From the NCBI GenBank assembly GCA_024691985.1, contig JAILNC010000129.1, positions 62,001-126,000 on the forward strand: 64,000 nt of DNA, written 5' to 3'. This DNA is from Oscillospiraceae bacterium. GTDB taxonomy: Bacteria; Bacillota; Clostridia; Oscillospirales; Oscillospiraceae. Below, piece after piece: positions 1-8,959 of the stretch (position 1 is the first letter of the stretch; each line of letters starts with the position of its first letter). The position numbers and the translations under genes were made by a program. The notes beneath the pieces are model-generated. The model saw nothing but the letters and a program-made list of their open reading frames with translations. It was not told the origin of the DNA and did not search any database.

Positions 1-230
1 GAGGTACCGCTGCCGTTCAGCCGCAGTCCCGCGGCCATGGCCGCGCCGACCAGCGCGCCACAGCTTCCCTCCATTGAGCCCATGCCGGATCCGAAACCGG
101 AAGCCATGGCAAGCAGCTGCGCATCGTCCAGCCCGGTCTGATCCTTCAGCGCGAAGAGCACTGCCTGACAGCAGTTGCAGGCCTTATGCTTATAAGCGAC
201 GGCCTGTTCGGCTCTCTCTTCAATCGTCAA
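1..230 (-). CDS. C_GCAxxG_C_C family (redox/DUF-type) protein, C-terminus cut by window edge
   Basis: Reverse strand from TTG at 230 reads (L/M)TIEERAEQAVAYKHKACNCCQAVLFALKDQTGLDD...SGFGSGMGSMEGSCGALVGAAMAAG; same family signature as 17332..17727; GGAGG-like RBS upstream. Confidence 0.75.
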   Translation of the reverse strand, partial: MTIEERAEQAVAYKHKACNCCQAVLFALKDQTGLDDAQLLAMASGFGSGMGSMEGSCGALVGAAMAAGLRLNGSGT

Positions 231-398
231 TTTCTTTTCCTCCGTCTCTTTTTGTCCAGTATAGCAAAGCGCGTTTTTTTGTCAAGCCGTGCCGTGCGCT
301 GTAAAAAAATACTTGCGTCATCCGCTGTATATCGTCCCTGATCCGGCAAAAGATAGTGTCGGGCGAATGTCCCGAAACCAGAAAAGGAGATGGAAACG

Positions 399-599
399 AT
401 GTCCAACAACACCAGCAATCATCTTGTCAATCCCGCAGCCCGCGAGGCCATGGATAAGTTCAAGATGGAGGCCGCGTCCGAGGTCGGTGTGAACCTCAAG
501 GACGGCTACAACGGCGAGCTCACCAGCCGTCAGGCCGGTTCCGTCGGCGGCCAGATGGTCAAAAAGATGATCGAGGCATACGAAAACGGCATGAAGTAA
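399..599 (+). CDS. Small acid-soluble spore protein, alpha/beta type
   Basis: MSNNTSNHLVNPAAREAMDKFKMEAASEVGVNL...YNGELTSRQAGSVGGQMVKKMIEAYE is the SASP alpha/beta signature. Confidence 0.95.
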   Translation: MSNNTSNHLVNPAAREAMDKFKMEAASEVGVNLKDGYNGELTSRQAGSVGGQMVKKMIEAYENGMK

Positions 600-747
600 G
601 GCTTCACGCCGGAGATGCAGGACAGTCGAAAGGCTGTTCTGCATTTTCATATCCGGGCCGGGGAGGGGAATGTTTGTTGACAGCGGAGCGCATTTGGATG
701 TATCATATAATGACAAGTGTCCCAATCCTTCTGACAGGTGATACAAA

Positions 748-2712
748 ATGCCCAAGCATCTTGCGCCTTCCGCCAAGCGTGTATCGAAAACTGAAAAGCT
801 GAGATCTCTGCGGGAGCGCCGTGTGAAGGAGGAGCCCGAAGCGGAAAAGCGCAGGCTCCCGCTTCTGGATGCACTGGAGAGGGCCCGCTATCTGCCGATC
901 GTCCTGCCCGCGCTGCTGCTGATCGCGGCCGCGTTCCTTCCGCTCGAGGGCTGGATGCGTCCGGCCGTCTACGCCGTCCCGTTCCTGCTCGCCTATGCGC
1001 CGATCGTCCTCGCCTCCGTCAACGGTATACGCGAGCGGCGCTTCCTTTCCAATGAGCAGCTTACGGTCGCGGCGGGCGTTCTCCTGTTTGCCTGCGGCCT
1101 GTATACGGAGTCCGTCCTGTTGGCGATCCTGTTCGCCGCTTCGAAGCTTCTGGAGGAGTATTTGCTGGCCGACAGTCAGAAGGCCATGGACAAGGTGCTC
1201 GGCATGCTGCCGGACAAGGCGCTGGTGATGGGGGAGGACGGTCCCGAGCTGCGTGACCCGCGGGAGGTCGTCCCGGGGGATATCCTTTTTATCCCCGCCG
1301 GAGAGCGTATCCCTGTGGACGGGGTGATCACGGAGGGCATCACGACGATCGACACCGCGGCGGTCTCCGGACAGCGCTCGCCCTGGGCCGTGAACGAGGG
1401 ATACCGCGTCTATTCCGGCTGCATGAACCTGACCAGCGATATCAAGATCCGCGCGACCAAGCCCTTCGATCAGTCTGCGGCGGGGAGCATCTGCCGCATT
1501 GCGCAGGAGGCGGCGGACTTCAACTCCGAACAGGAGAACCAGGCCAGGCGCTTCAACAGCTTCTATGTGCTCGGCGTCGTGGCGCTTGCGGTGGTGACGG
1601 GACTTGTTCTTCCGCTCTTCAAGGGCAACTGGCTTTCCCATCTGTGCAGGGCGGCGGCGCTGCTGATCGCCGCGCGTCCCGCGGCGGAAGCTTTTTCCAT
1701 CCCGCTCGCCTATCGCAAGGGGCTTGCGCTGTCTGCAAAAAACGGCGTCTTCTCCAAGGGGGAGGATTGCTTTGAATCCATGGCACGCTCCGATACGGTG
1801 GTTTTCGACAAGACCGGGACCATCACGGAGGGGCGTTTCTCGGTGACGGATGTGGTGCCGAATCAGATGAGCGAGCATAAACTTCTCGTGATCGCCGCCG
1901 CCGCCGAGAGCTTCTCGCGTCATCCCGTCGCCCAGGCGATCCGGGAGGCCGCGGGGGAGATCGACAAGCGCGTGCTGCAGGTCATCAAGGTGAAGGAGAC
2001 GCCGGGAAAGGGCGTCTGCGCCTTCGTCGGCGAGCGTCAGGTCTATGTAGGCAATGCGGAATTCCTGCAGGAGCACGGGATCCGCTGCCCTGTCCCAAAG
2101 AGGATGGGCACGGCGGCCCACGTGTCGCTTGACGGTATGTACTGCGGCCATATCCTGATGACGGACAAGGTCAGAAGGCGCGCCTTCGACGCGCTGGAGG
2201 GGCTGCGCGTAAACGGCGTCGACAAGCTGGTCCTGCTGACCGGCGACGTGCTCTCGGCTGCCAGACCCCTCGCCTCCAAGCTGAACTTCGATATGCTCCG
2301 CGCTGAGCTCAAGCCCGAGGACAAGGCCAAGGCGGTCGACTATCTGATGCAGAACAAGGGAGACCGCTCCTGTGTGGCCTTCGTGGGCGACGGTGAGAAT
2401 GACGGGAAGATCATGTCTCTGGCCGACGTGGGGATCGCCATGGGCGTACTTGGCTCCGACGCCGCGCTCGCCGCGGCGGACGTGCTCATCATGGATCGGG
2501 ACATCATGAAGGTCCCGCGCACCGTGGCGCTCTCCCGCCTGATCTATCAGGTTTCGCTGCAGAACATGGTCGGCGGGTCCGGGTTCAGCCTTGTGCTGGT
2601 GCTGTTCGGCCTGCTCGGCGTTTTCTCCCCGCTTGTGGTCGAGATCCTGAGCTTTGTGCTCGCGGCGACTGTTCTGCTCAACACGCTGCGCATCCGTAGC
2701 GACGGCAGATAA
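748..2712 (+). CDS. P1B-like P-type ATPase with altered motifs (TGE->SGQ, CPC->RPA)
   Basis: DKTGTITEG, SRHPVAQAI, TGDVLSAA, GDGENDGKIM and multiple TM segments; no N-terminal HMA domain. Confidence 0.85.
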   Translation: MPKHLAPSAKRVSKTEKLRSLRERRVKEEPEAEKRRLPLLDALERARYLPIVLPALLLIAAAFLPLEGWMRPAVYAVPFLLAYAPIVLASVNGIRERRFLSNEQLTVAAGVLLFACGLYTESVLLAILFAASKLLEEYLLADSQKAMDKVLGMLPDKALVMGEDGPELRDPREVVPGDILFIPAGERIPVDGVITEGITTIDTAAVSGQRSPWAVNEGYRVYSGCMNLTSDIKIRATKPFDQSAAGSICRIAQEAADFNSEQENQARRFNSFYVLGVVALAVVTGLVLPLFKGNWLSHLCRAAALLIAARPAAEAFSIPLAYRKGLALSAKNGVFSKGEDCFESMARSDTVVFDKTGTITEGRFSVTDVVPNQMSEHKLLVIAAAAESFSRHPVAQAIREAAGEIDKRVLQVIKVKETPGKGVCAFVGERQVYVGNAEFLQEHGIRCPVPKRMGTAAHVSLDGMYCGHILMTDKVRRRAFDALEGLRVNGVDKLVLLTGDVLSAARPLASKLNFDMLRAELKPEDKAKAVDYLMQNKGDRSCVAFVGDGENDGKIMSLADVGIAMGVLGSDAALAAADVLIMDRDIMKVPRTVALSRLIYQVSLQNMVGGSGFSLVLVLFGLLGVFSPLVVEILSFVLAATVLLNTLRIRSDGR

Positions 2713-2724
2713 AAGACAGTTACA

Positions 2725-3285
2725 ATGAACATCTACGATTTTGACAAGACGATCTTTCATCCGGACAGCTCCGCGACCTTTTTCCGCTATTGCCTGCGGA
2801 CGATCCCGGCCGCCGTACTGCCGACGCTGCCGCGCACAGCGGCCGCCGCTCTCCGTTACCGAAAAGGGAAGCTTGGGGCGAAGGAGCTCAAGCAGCAAAT
2901 ATTTTCCTTTCTTTCCTCCGTCCGGGACCCGGAGACTCTTGTCGACGCCTTCTGGAAGAAAAACGAATGGCGCATCGGCGACTGGTATCTCAAACAGAAG
3001 CGGGACGACGACCTGATCATCTCCGCCTCTCCGCGCTTTCTGCTCGCCCCGATCTGTGAAAAGCTCGGCGTTTCGCTGATCGCAACGGAGATGGATCCCC
3101 ACACGGGACAGATCACCGGGGAAAACTGCCGCGATGTGGAAAAGCCAAAGCGCTTCCGTGCCTCTTATCCCGACGCGCTTGTGGAACGATTCTATTCTGA
3201 CTCCCTCTCCGACGCTCCCATGGCGGAACTCGCGGACGAGGCTGTCATGGTAAAAAAGCACCGCCTGTTCCCCTGGCCAAAATGA
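2725..3285 (+). CDS. HAD-IB family phosphatase
   Basis: MNIYDFDKTIF (DxDxT), IISASPRF, late HAD acidic motif region. Confidence 0.75.
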   Translation: MNIYDFDKTIFHPDSSATFFRYCLRTIPAAVLPTLPRTAAAALRYRKGKLGAKELKQQIFSFLSSVRDPETLVDAFWKKNEWRIGDWYLKQKRDDDLIISASPRFLLAPICEKLGVSLIATEMDPHTGQITGENCRDVEKPKRFRASYPDALVERFYSDSLSDAPMAELADEAVMVKKHRLFPWPK

Positions 3286-3297
3286 ATAACCAAACCG

Positions 3298-3327
3298 GCT
3301 CCGGCGCTGCGAATACAGCGCCGGAGC
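3298..3327 (+). terminator. Perfect 12-bp hairpin (terminator-like) after the HAD gene
   Basis: GCTCCGGCGCTG-CGAATA-CAGCGCCGGAGC. Confidence 0.7.
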
Positions 3328-3333
3328 TTCTAA

Positions 3334-3422
3334 AACCATGTTGCCATGTTCGATGACAGAGCAGCAGGGGAGCTCGAGGGGGCAAGGCCCGCCTCGAGTT
3401 CAATAAACCGCCGTCCGGAAAG
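3334..3422. repeat. Dispersed intergenic repeat copy 1 (about 89 bp)
   Basis: aaccatgttgccatgttcgat...gtccggaaag matches 23900..23988 with about 6 mismatches. Confidence 0.9.
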
Positions 3423-3501
3423 TCTGAAAATCAGGCTTTCCGGATATTCGCATTTTGCCTTGAAGCAAAATGCGCGGCGGATAAGCGCCGGAGCTTTTTG
3501 C

Positions 3502-3531
3502 GTCATAGCGGGATAGGGGAGCGCATAGATT
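3502..3531 (+). promoter_or_regulatory. Candidate sigma-E promoter of the spoIIIA operon
   Basis: GTCATAGC-N14-CATAGATT, close to the sigma-E consensus and to the one upstream of spoIVA. Confidence 0.6.
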
Positions 3532-3545
3532 GTCCCTGGGAAGTG

Positions 3546-4409
3546 ATGACCATGGATCCCTTTGAAACAGCCTGTACGCTGCTGCCGGACGAGTTGTCGG
3601 CGCGCTTGAGGGAATACCGGAGCGCCGAGGAACTGCGTCTGCGCGTCGGCCGTCGTCCGACGGTGCTGATCGGCTGCCGGGAAACGCCCTTTTCTCCCGA
3701 CCCACTGGACCGTGAGGCGATGGACCGCATCCTCGAGATCGCGACCGGAGCCTCGCTGCACGCGGCCTCCGCCTCCCTGCAAAGGGGCTTTCTCAGCTAT
3801 CGCGGCCTGCGCATCGGCGTCTGCGGCGAGGCTGCGGTATCCGGGGATCATCTGATCGGCTATCGGTGCGTGAACTCCCTTGCGGTCCGCATCCCGCAGC
3901 CATGTTCGCAGGCCTGTCTCGATACGGCGCGGGAGAGCCTGTCCGATGGGATTTGCAGCACACTGATCGTGGCCCCGCCCGGCGTCGGGAAGACGAGCCT
4001 GCTGCGCTGCCTGATCCGCGCTGCTTCGGAGCGCGGCTGCCGCGTCAGCGTGATCGACGAGCGAAACGAGCTCTCGGGCGGATGCGGAGGGGAAGAGGCC
4101 TGCGATCTCGGCCCCTGCAGCGATGTGCTGGCCGGGCTTGACAAGCACACGGCGGCGATGATGCTGCTGCGGAGCATGAACCCGGAGCTCATCGCCATGG
4201 ACGAGATCACGCAGAGCGCGGATCTGGAGGCCGTGAAAAGCATAGCGGGCTGCGGCGTGCGGCTCTTTGCCACCGCGCACGGCCGCTCCCGGGAGGATAT
4301 GCGAAGGCGGCGGCTCTACCGGGAGCTTTTGGAGCAAGGGATTTTTACGCGCCTGATTTCCATCTCGATCAATGACGGCAAGCGCGTCTATACGCGGGAA
4401 TGCCTGTGA
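3546..4409 (+). CDS. spoIIIAA: Stage III sporulation protein AA (ATPase)
   Basis: Walker A APPGVGKTSLLR, Walker B ELIAMDEIT; first gene of the spoIIIA operon. Confidence 0.95.
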   Translation: MTMDPFETACTLLPDELSARLREYRSAEELRLRVGRRPTVLIGCRETPFSPDPLDREAMDRILEIATGASLHAASASLQRGFLSYRGLRIGVCGEAAVSGDHLIGYRCVNSLAVRIPQPCSQACLDTARESLSDGICSTLIVAPPGVGKTSLLRCLIRAASERGCRVSVIDERNELSGGCGGEEACDLGPCSDVLAGLDKHTAAMMLLRSMNPELIAMDEITQSADLEAVKSIAGCGVRLFATAHGRSREDMRRRRLYRELLEQGIFTRLISISINDGKRVYTRECL

Positions 4410-4921
4410 GCGGAAAGCTTCCGGGCCTGCTGCTGATCGCGGGCGCGGCGCTCTGGTCCGCCTCCGCCTATCTGCGCTGTTGTCGCAGCCGCATCCGTAA
4501 GCTTGCCTCGCTTGCGCTGCTGCTGGAACTGATGCAGGGGGAACTGCAAAGCGCCGCACCGCCGCTGGAGCAGCTGCTGGTGACGCTGCGGCCGCGGCTG
4601 GACGGAAACGCGCGGGACTTTGCCGCGTCTGTCAGCGCGGGAATGGGAGAACTCGGGAAGCGCAGCTTTTCGGAGATCTGGAATACAAGCCTTCATACCT
4701 GTTTCCCGGAGCTGAGCGAGGCGGAGCGGAGAGAACTGGAGACTCTGGGAAGCGTCCTCGGCAGATATGAGCTCTCACGCCAGCTTGAGGCGATCGCACG
4801 CTGCAGAGGCTTCCTGAAGCAGAGCGAGCAGCGCGAAGCCTCAGCTCTGCGTGAAAAGACCCGCCTCTCGCTCGGACTTGCTCTTACCGCCGCCGCGCTG
4901 CTCGGGATCGTACTCGTTTAG
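4400..4921 (+). CDS. spoIIIAB: Stage III sporulation protein AB
   Basis: Size, N-terminal TM, MQGEL motif, operon position. Confidence 0.9.
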   Translation: MPVSGKLPGLLLIAGAALWSASAYLRCCRSRIRKLASLALLLELMQGELQSAAPPLEQLLVTLRPRLDGNARDFAASVSAGMGELGKRSFSEIWNTSLHTCFPELSEAERRELETLGSVLGRYELSRQLEAIARCRGFLKQSEQREASALREKTRLSLGLALTAAALLGIVLV

Positions 4922-4929
4922 GAGAAAGC

Positions 4930-5124
4930 ATGGATATCGATTTGATTTTCAAGATCGCCGCCGTGGGGATCCTCGTGGCGGTCCTCAACATTCTGCTGCA
5001 GCGTTCCGGCCGGGAGGAGCAGGCATTGATGACGACGATCACCGCGCTGGTCGTCGTACTGATGGTGGTCGTGCAGAAGATCAGCGAGCTTTTCGGCATG
5101 ATCAAAAGTCTGTTCAATCTCTGA
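4930..5124 (+). CDS. spoIIIAC: Stage III sporulation protein AC
   Basis: 64 aa, MDIDLIFKIAAVGILVAVLNILLQRSGREEQA. Confidence 0.95.
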   Translation: MDIDLIFKIAAVGILVAVLNILLQRSGREEQALMTTITALVVVLMVVVQKISELFGMIKSLFNL

Positions 5125-5125
5125 A

Positions 5126-5512
5126 ATGGAGTTGGTGCTTCAATGTACGGCGGCTGCGATCTTCAGCGCCCTTACCTCGCTGCTTCTGAAACGCCATCAT
5201 CCGGAGCTGTCCTTCTCGCTGAGCACACTGACGCTTGCGCTGATCCTGCTGAGCTCTCTGCGTCTGCTCACGGGCGCGGCGGATTTCGTCCGCAGCGTGC
5301 GTACGTCTCTCGGCGCGAACGCGGAGCAGCTTCAGCCGGTGTTGAAATGCCTCGGCATCGCCGTCGTGAGTCGCTTCGGCGCCGGTCTGTGCCGCGACGC
5401 CTCCCAGAGCGCGCTCGGTGCCGCGGTGGAGACGGCGGGTCTGCTCTGTGCGGCGGCGGTCGCCATGCCGTCGGTCCTCACTATGGTCAATATGGCCGCC
5501 TCCTTTCTCTGA
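5126..5512 (+). CDS. spoIIIAD: Stage III sporulation protein AD
   Basis: 128 aa membrane protein in operon order. Confidence 0.9.
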   Translation: MELVLQCTAAAIFSALTSLLLKRHHPELSFSLSTLTLALILLSSLRLLTGAADFVRSVRTSLGANAEQLQPVLKCLGIAVVSRFGAGLCRDASQSALGAAVETAGLLCAAAVAMPSVLTMVNMAASFL

Positions 5513-5520
5513 AGCTGCTT

Positions 5521-6603
5521 GTGCTCGTGCTGCTCCTCGCGCCGTTCTTCACGTGCCGCGCCTATGCGCTCGAACCGAAAGATGAGAGCGCGGACGTCTT
5601 TCATCTCGAATCCATGTGCGACGGACTGAGCGGAGAGGAGCGGGAGATCAGCGGCGAGCTGTCGGCGGAGAGCTATGATGCGGAGGGCGCGATGCGCAGA
5701 CTCGGTGAGGAACTGAAAAAGAGGGTACGCGAAGAGGTACATGGCACGCTACGCTTCGCGTCTTCCCTGACAGCGCTGTGCTTTCTGGGCGGCTTCGCCT
5801 GTGCGCTGTGCGAGGACGAGACCATACGCGCGTTCTCGGAGATCTGTGTTTGCTGCGCGGCTGCGGCGCTTCTGACCGGGAGCATGGACAGTCTGATCCG
5901 CCAGACGATGGAGGCGCTTTATCGCCTGTCGGATTACTCCAAGGCTGCGCTGCCCGTCGTCTTTACGGCTGCCGCGGCGAGCGGAGCCGCGGCCTCCGCG
6001 GCTGCGCGCTACGCCGCGGTGAGCTTTGCCCTCGACGTACTGATGAGTCTGGCACAACGCTTCATCCTGCCGCTCGTCAACGCTTATCTGGCGCTGACGC
6101 TGACCGGCGCGCTTTTTCCCAACAGCATGCTCAAGGCCGCCGCGCGCTTTGCGCGCTGGGTTGCAGGCATCCTGCTGACAGGGACAAGTCTCGTCTTTAC
6201 CGCCTATATCGGCGTCAGCGGGGCGATCAGCTCGGCGGTGAACGCCGCCGCCGTCAAGGCGACGAAAACTTTGATCTCCACGGCGCTGCCCGTTGTCGGC
6301 GGCATGATCTCGGACGCCTCGGCCATGGTCCTTTCCGCGGCTGGCGTCGTCAGAAGCTGCGCGGGGGCCTTCGGGCTGATCTCGGTCTGCGCCATCTGTC
6401 TGGGCCCCTTTGTGCTGCTGAGCGTCAAGACCCTGCTTTTCAAGGCGGTCTCCGTGCTGGCGGAGGCCGTCCCCTGCGGGCGGCTGTCCGGACTTCTCTC
6501 CGGCGTATCCGAGGCCTCGGCCATGCTGATGGGGCTGCTCGGCAGCTGCGCCGTCATGCTCTTTCTCTCCTTCTCGGTCGCCATGAAGGCGGTGACGGTC
6601 TGA
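5521..6603 (+). CDS. spoIIIAE: Stage III sporulation protein AE
   Basis: Polytopic protein in the 5143..6603 frame; no in-frame ATG near the expected N-terminus, GTG 5521 proposed. Confidence 0.85.
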   Translation: MLVLLLAPFFTCRAYALEPKDESADVFHLESMCDGLSGEEREISGELSAESYDAEGAMRRLGEELKKRVREEVHGTLRFASSLTALCFLGGFACALCEDETIRAFSEICVCCAAAALLTGSMDSLIRQTMEALYRLSDYSKAALPVVFTAAAASGAAASAAARYAAVSFALDVLMSLAQRFILPLVNAYLALTLTGALFPNSMLKAAARFARWVAGILLTGTSLVFTAYIGVSGAISSAVNAAAVKATKTLISTALPVVGGMISDASAMVLSAAGVVRSCAGAFGLISVCAICLGPFVLLSVKTLLFKAVSVLAEAVPCGRLSGLLSGVSEASAMLMGLLGSCAVMLFLSFSVAMKAVTV

Positions 6604-7082
6604 TGAGCACGGCCCTGCGGGAACTGATCGCGCTCTCGCTGCTGATGGGCCTCTCGCTGCACCTCTGCCCCGAGAGCGGCGTCCGGCGGGTCCTGACGGT
6701 CCTGTGCGCCGCGCTGCTTGGCCTGTCGATCCTGAGACCGTTCAAGGACTTTGACTACGACGTCTTCGCGCTGGAGACAGCGAAGCTGAGGGAGGCGGAG
6801 CTCACGATCAGCCGGGAGGGCGAGCAGGCCTCACAAAGGCTCAACCGCCTGTTCATAGAGGAGGAGTATGCGGCATATGTTCAAAACAGGGCGGAGCAGC
6901 TAGGCGTTTCCGGGCTGAAAGCGGAGATCCAGACCGAGTGGGCGTATGACGGGCTCTGGGTCCCCTATGCCTCTCACATCACAGGCAGCGTGGACACTTC
7001 GGAGAGAGCGGCACTGGAACGCATGCTGCGGGAAGAGCTGGGGATCCCGGCAGAAAGGCAGTATTGGTACGCGGATGGATGA
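6603..7082 (+). CDS. spoIIIAF: Stage III sporulation protein AF
   Basis: MSTALRELIALSLLMGLSLHLCPESGVRRVL; TGATG overlap with spoIIIAE. Confidence 0.85.
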   Translation: MSTALRELIALSLLMGLSLHLCPESGVRRVLTVLCAALLGLSILRPFKDFDYDVFALETAKLREAELTISREGEQASQRLNRLFIEEEYAAYVQNRAEQLGVSGLKAEIQTEWAYDGLWVPYASHITGSVDTSERAALERMLREELGIPAERQYWYADG

Positions 7083-7398
7083 AATCAAAAAGAGACTCAG
7101 CCTGCTCGGCAAATTCAAGTACCCGCTGCTGGTTCTGCTCGCGGGGATGCTGCTGATGCTCCTGCCGCTGTCGCCGGAAAAGAAGGAAGAAGCCCCGGCG
7201 CCGGAGCAGCGGCTTGAAGAGATCCTTTCAAGCTCGCGCGGGGTGGGGGAGGCGCGCGTCCTGCTTTCTCCGTCCGGCGTCATCGTCGTCTGCCGCGGCG
7301 CGGACGACGCGTCGGTACGGCTTGACATGATCCGCGCGATCCGTTCATATACTGGTTTCGGCTCGGATAAGATCACGATACTGAAATTAGCGGACTGA
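7075..7398 (+). CDS. spoIIIAG: Stage III sporulation protein AG (short form)
   Basis: MDEIKKRLSLLGKFKYPLLVLLAGMLLMLLP; operon position. Confidence 0.85.
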   Translation: MDEIKKRLSLLGKFKYPLLVLLAGMLLMLLPLSPEKKEEAPAPEQRLEEILSSSRGVGEARVLLSPSGVIVVCRGADDASVRLDMIRAIRSYTGFGSDKITILKLAD

Positions 7399-7419
7399 GC
7401 GCAGGGAGGAGAATCGACC

Positions 7420-7962
7420 ATGATGAAAAACCGAAAAAGGAACCTGACCGTTTTGGCGGTGCTGAGCTTTGTGTGCGCGGCGGTGGCACTCAACTGGACC
7501 TACAACAGCCGCTGGGGCAAGCCGGATGCGGAGATGGTCTACGCGGAGGACGAGGCGATGGCCGCGGCGCAGATGGATTTCGCCAAGAGTCTGACAACCT
7601 CGGGGACGGAGTATTTCGCCGAGGCGCGGCTGACGAGACAGGTCTCGCGCGACGAGGCGCTGGAACTGCTGCAGACCGCGGCCTCCTCGGAGATGGCCTC
7701 GCAGGAGACCATCGACAGCGCCATGAACGCGATTTCACGGATGGCGGCCTGCTCGATGCAGGAGGCGCAGATCGAGAACCTGCTGCTGGCCAAGGAATTT
7801 GAAGACTGTGTCGTCTACATCGGAGACGGGGCCGTGACCGTCGCGGTGCCGGCGCCGATGGAGGGGTTGAGCGAGGAGGACGTGGCGCGCATCACGGACG
7901 TGATCTGCACGGAGACGGAATACGGGCCGGAACAGCTGAATATCATCGAGGTCAAGGCTTGA
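7420..7962 (+). CDS. spoIIIAH: Stage III sporulation protein AH
   Basis: N-terminal TM, KNRKRNLTVLAVLSFVCAAVALNWTYN; end of operon. Confidence 0.9.
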   Translation: MMKNRKRNLTVLAVLSFVCAAVALNWTYNSRWGKPDAEMVYAEDEAMAAAQMDFAKSLTTSGTEYFAEARLTRQVSRDEALELLQTAASSEMASQETIDSAMNAISRMAACSMQEAQIENLLLAKEFEDCVVYIGDGAVTVAVPAPMEGLSEEDVARITDVICTETEYGPEQLNIIEVKA

Positions 7963-7964
7963 GA

Positions 7965-8001
7965 AAGCAGGCATACCCTTTGCCGGTATGCCTGCTTTTT
8001 C
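7965..8001 (+). terminator. Rho-independent terminator after spoIIIAH
   Basis: AAGCAGGCATACC-ctttgcc-GGTATGCCTGCTTTTT. Confidence 0.9.
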
Positions 8002-8131
8002 TGTAATCCATTGGAATCTGCAGGAAAAAAACGGGAATAAACAGCGGGAAAAACTGAAAAAGTGAATAAATGTGCTTTCTTTTTTTGAATACTTGTGGTA
8101 AAATACAATGATTTCATTTGGGAGGTTCTTT

Positions 8132-8494
8132 ATGGGCGACAATTATGTAACCTGTCAGACCGAAAAAGGGAGCATCAATATTTCGGAAGAAGTGATCACC
8201 AGCGTCGTCAAGTCCGCGCTCAGCGAGATCGAGGGCGTCGCCGGTCTCTCCAATACAGCCGGGTCCGAGCTTGCCGAGCTGATCGGTCTCAAGACCGTGA
8301 CCAAGGGCGTCAAGGTCCAGTTCATCGACGGCAAGATCCTGGCGGACGTCATCATCACGGTGGTGTACGGCTGCAACATCGTCAACGTGGCGCGCGAGGT
8401 GCAGGAGAAGGTCATGAGTCTCGTGCAGGACTCGACCGGCATCGAGAACGCCGAGGTCAACGTACACGTCTCCGGCATCGCATTCGACAAATAA
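8132..8494 (+). CDS. Asp23/Gls24 family envelope stress protein
   Basis: MGDNYVTCQTEKGSINISEEVITSVVKSALSEIEGV; upstream of nusB as in many Clostridia. Confidence 0.9.
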   Translation: MGDNYVTCQTEKGSINISEEVITSVVKSALSEIEGVAGLSNTAGSELAELIGLKTVTKGVKVQFIDGKILADVIITVVYGCNIVNVAREVQEKVMSLVQDSTGIENAEVNVHVSGIAFDK

Positions 8495-8509
8495 TCGGAG
8501 GACAGGCCG

Positions 8510-8959
8510 ATGACAAGGACAAACGCGCGCGAGCTGGCCATCCAGCTCGGCTTTGCCGCAGCGGCGACGGGGGAGAGCCCAAAGGAGGTCCTGGACCGCT
8601 TCTTTGACGAGGAGCACTATGCGTCTCTCGCCGCCGAGGACGAGCTGTATCGGGAGCGTCCGAACGAGGCCCAGCTTGATTATATCCGCCGGCTGACGAC
8701 GCTGATCGAGGAAAACCGCGAGACGATCGACGGCTATATCAGCCGCTATGCCAGGGGCTGGCGGATCGAGCGCATCTCCCGCACGGCGCTGGCGGTGCTT
8801 CGCTGCGCGCTTTGCGAGATCCTGTACATGGACGATATTCCCGACGCTGCGGCCATCAACGAGGCTGTGGAGCTTGCCAAGGGCTATGACGAACCGGACA
8901 CCGTGGCCTTCGTCAACGGCGTCCTGGGCGGCTTTATGCGCGGAGAGAGAGCGGAGTGA
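8510..8959 (+). CDS. nusB: Transcription antitermination factor NusB
   Basis: C-terminal IDDIPDAAAINEAVELAKGY-type motif, synteny. Confidence 0.92.
   Translation: MTRTNARELAIQLGFAAAATGESPKEVLDRFFDEEHYASLAAEDELYRERPNEAQLDYIRRLTTLIEENRETIDGYISRYARGWRIERISRTALAVLRCALCEILYMDDIPDAAAINEAVELAKGYDEPDTVAFVNGVLGGFMRGERAE

Noticed and set aside
703-3339. 878-aa minus-strand ORF
   Set aside because: Antisense to the P-type ATPase and HAD genes, which have clear family motifs; low-complexity Arg/His-rich translation typical of GC-rich shadow ORFs
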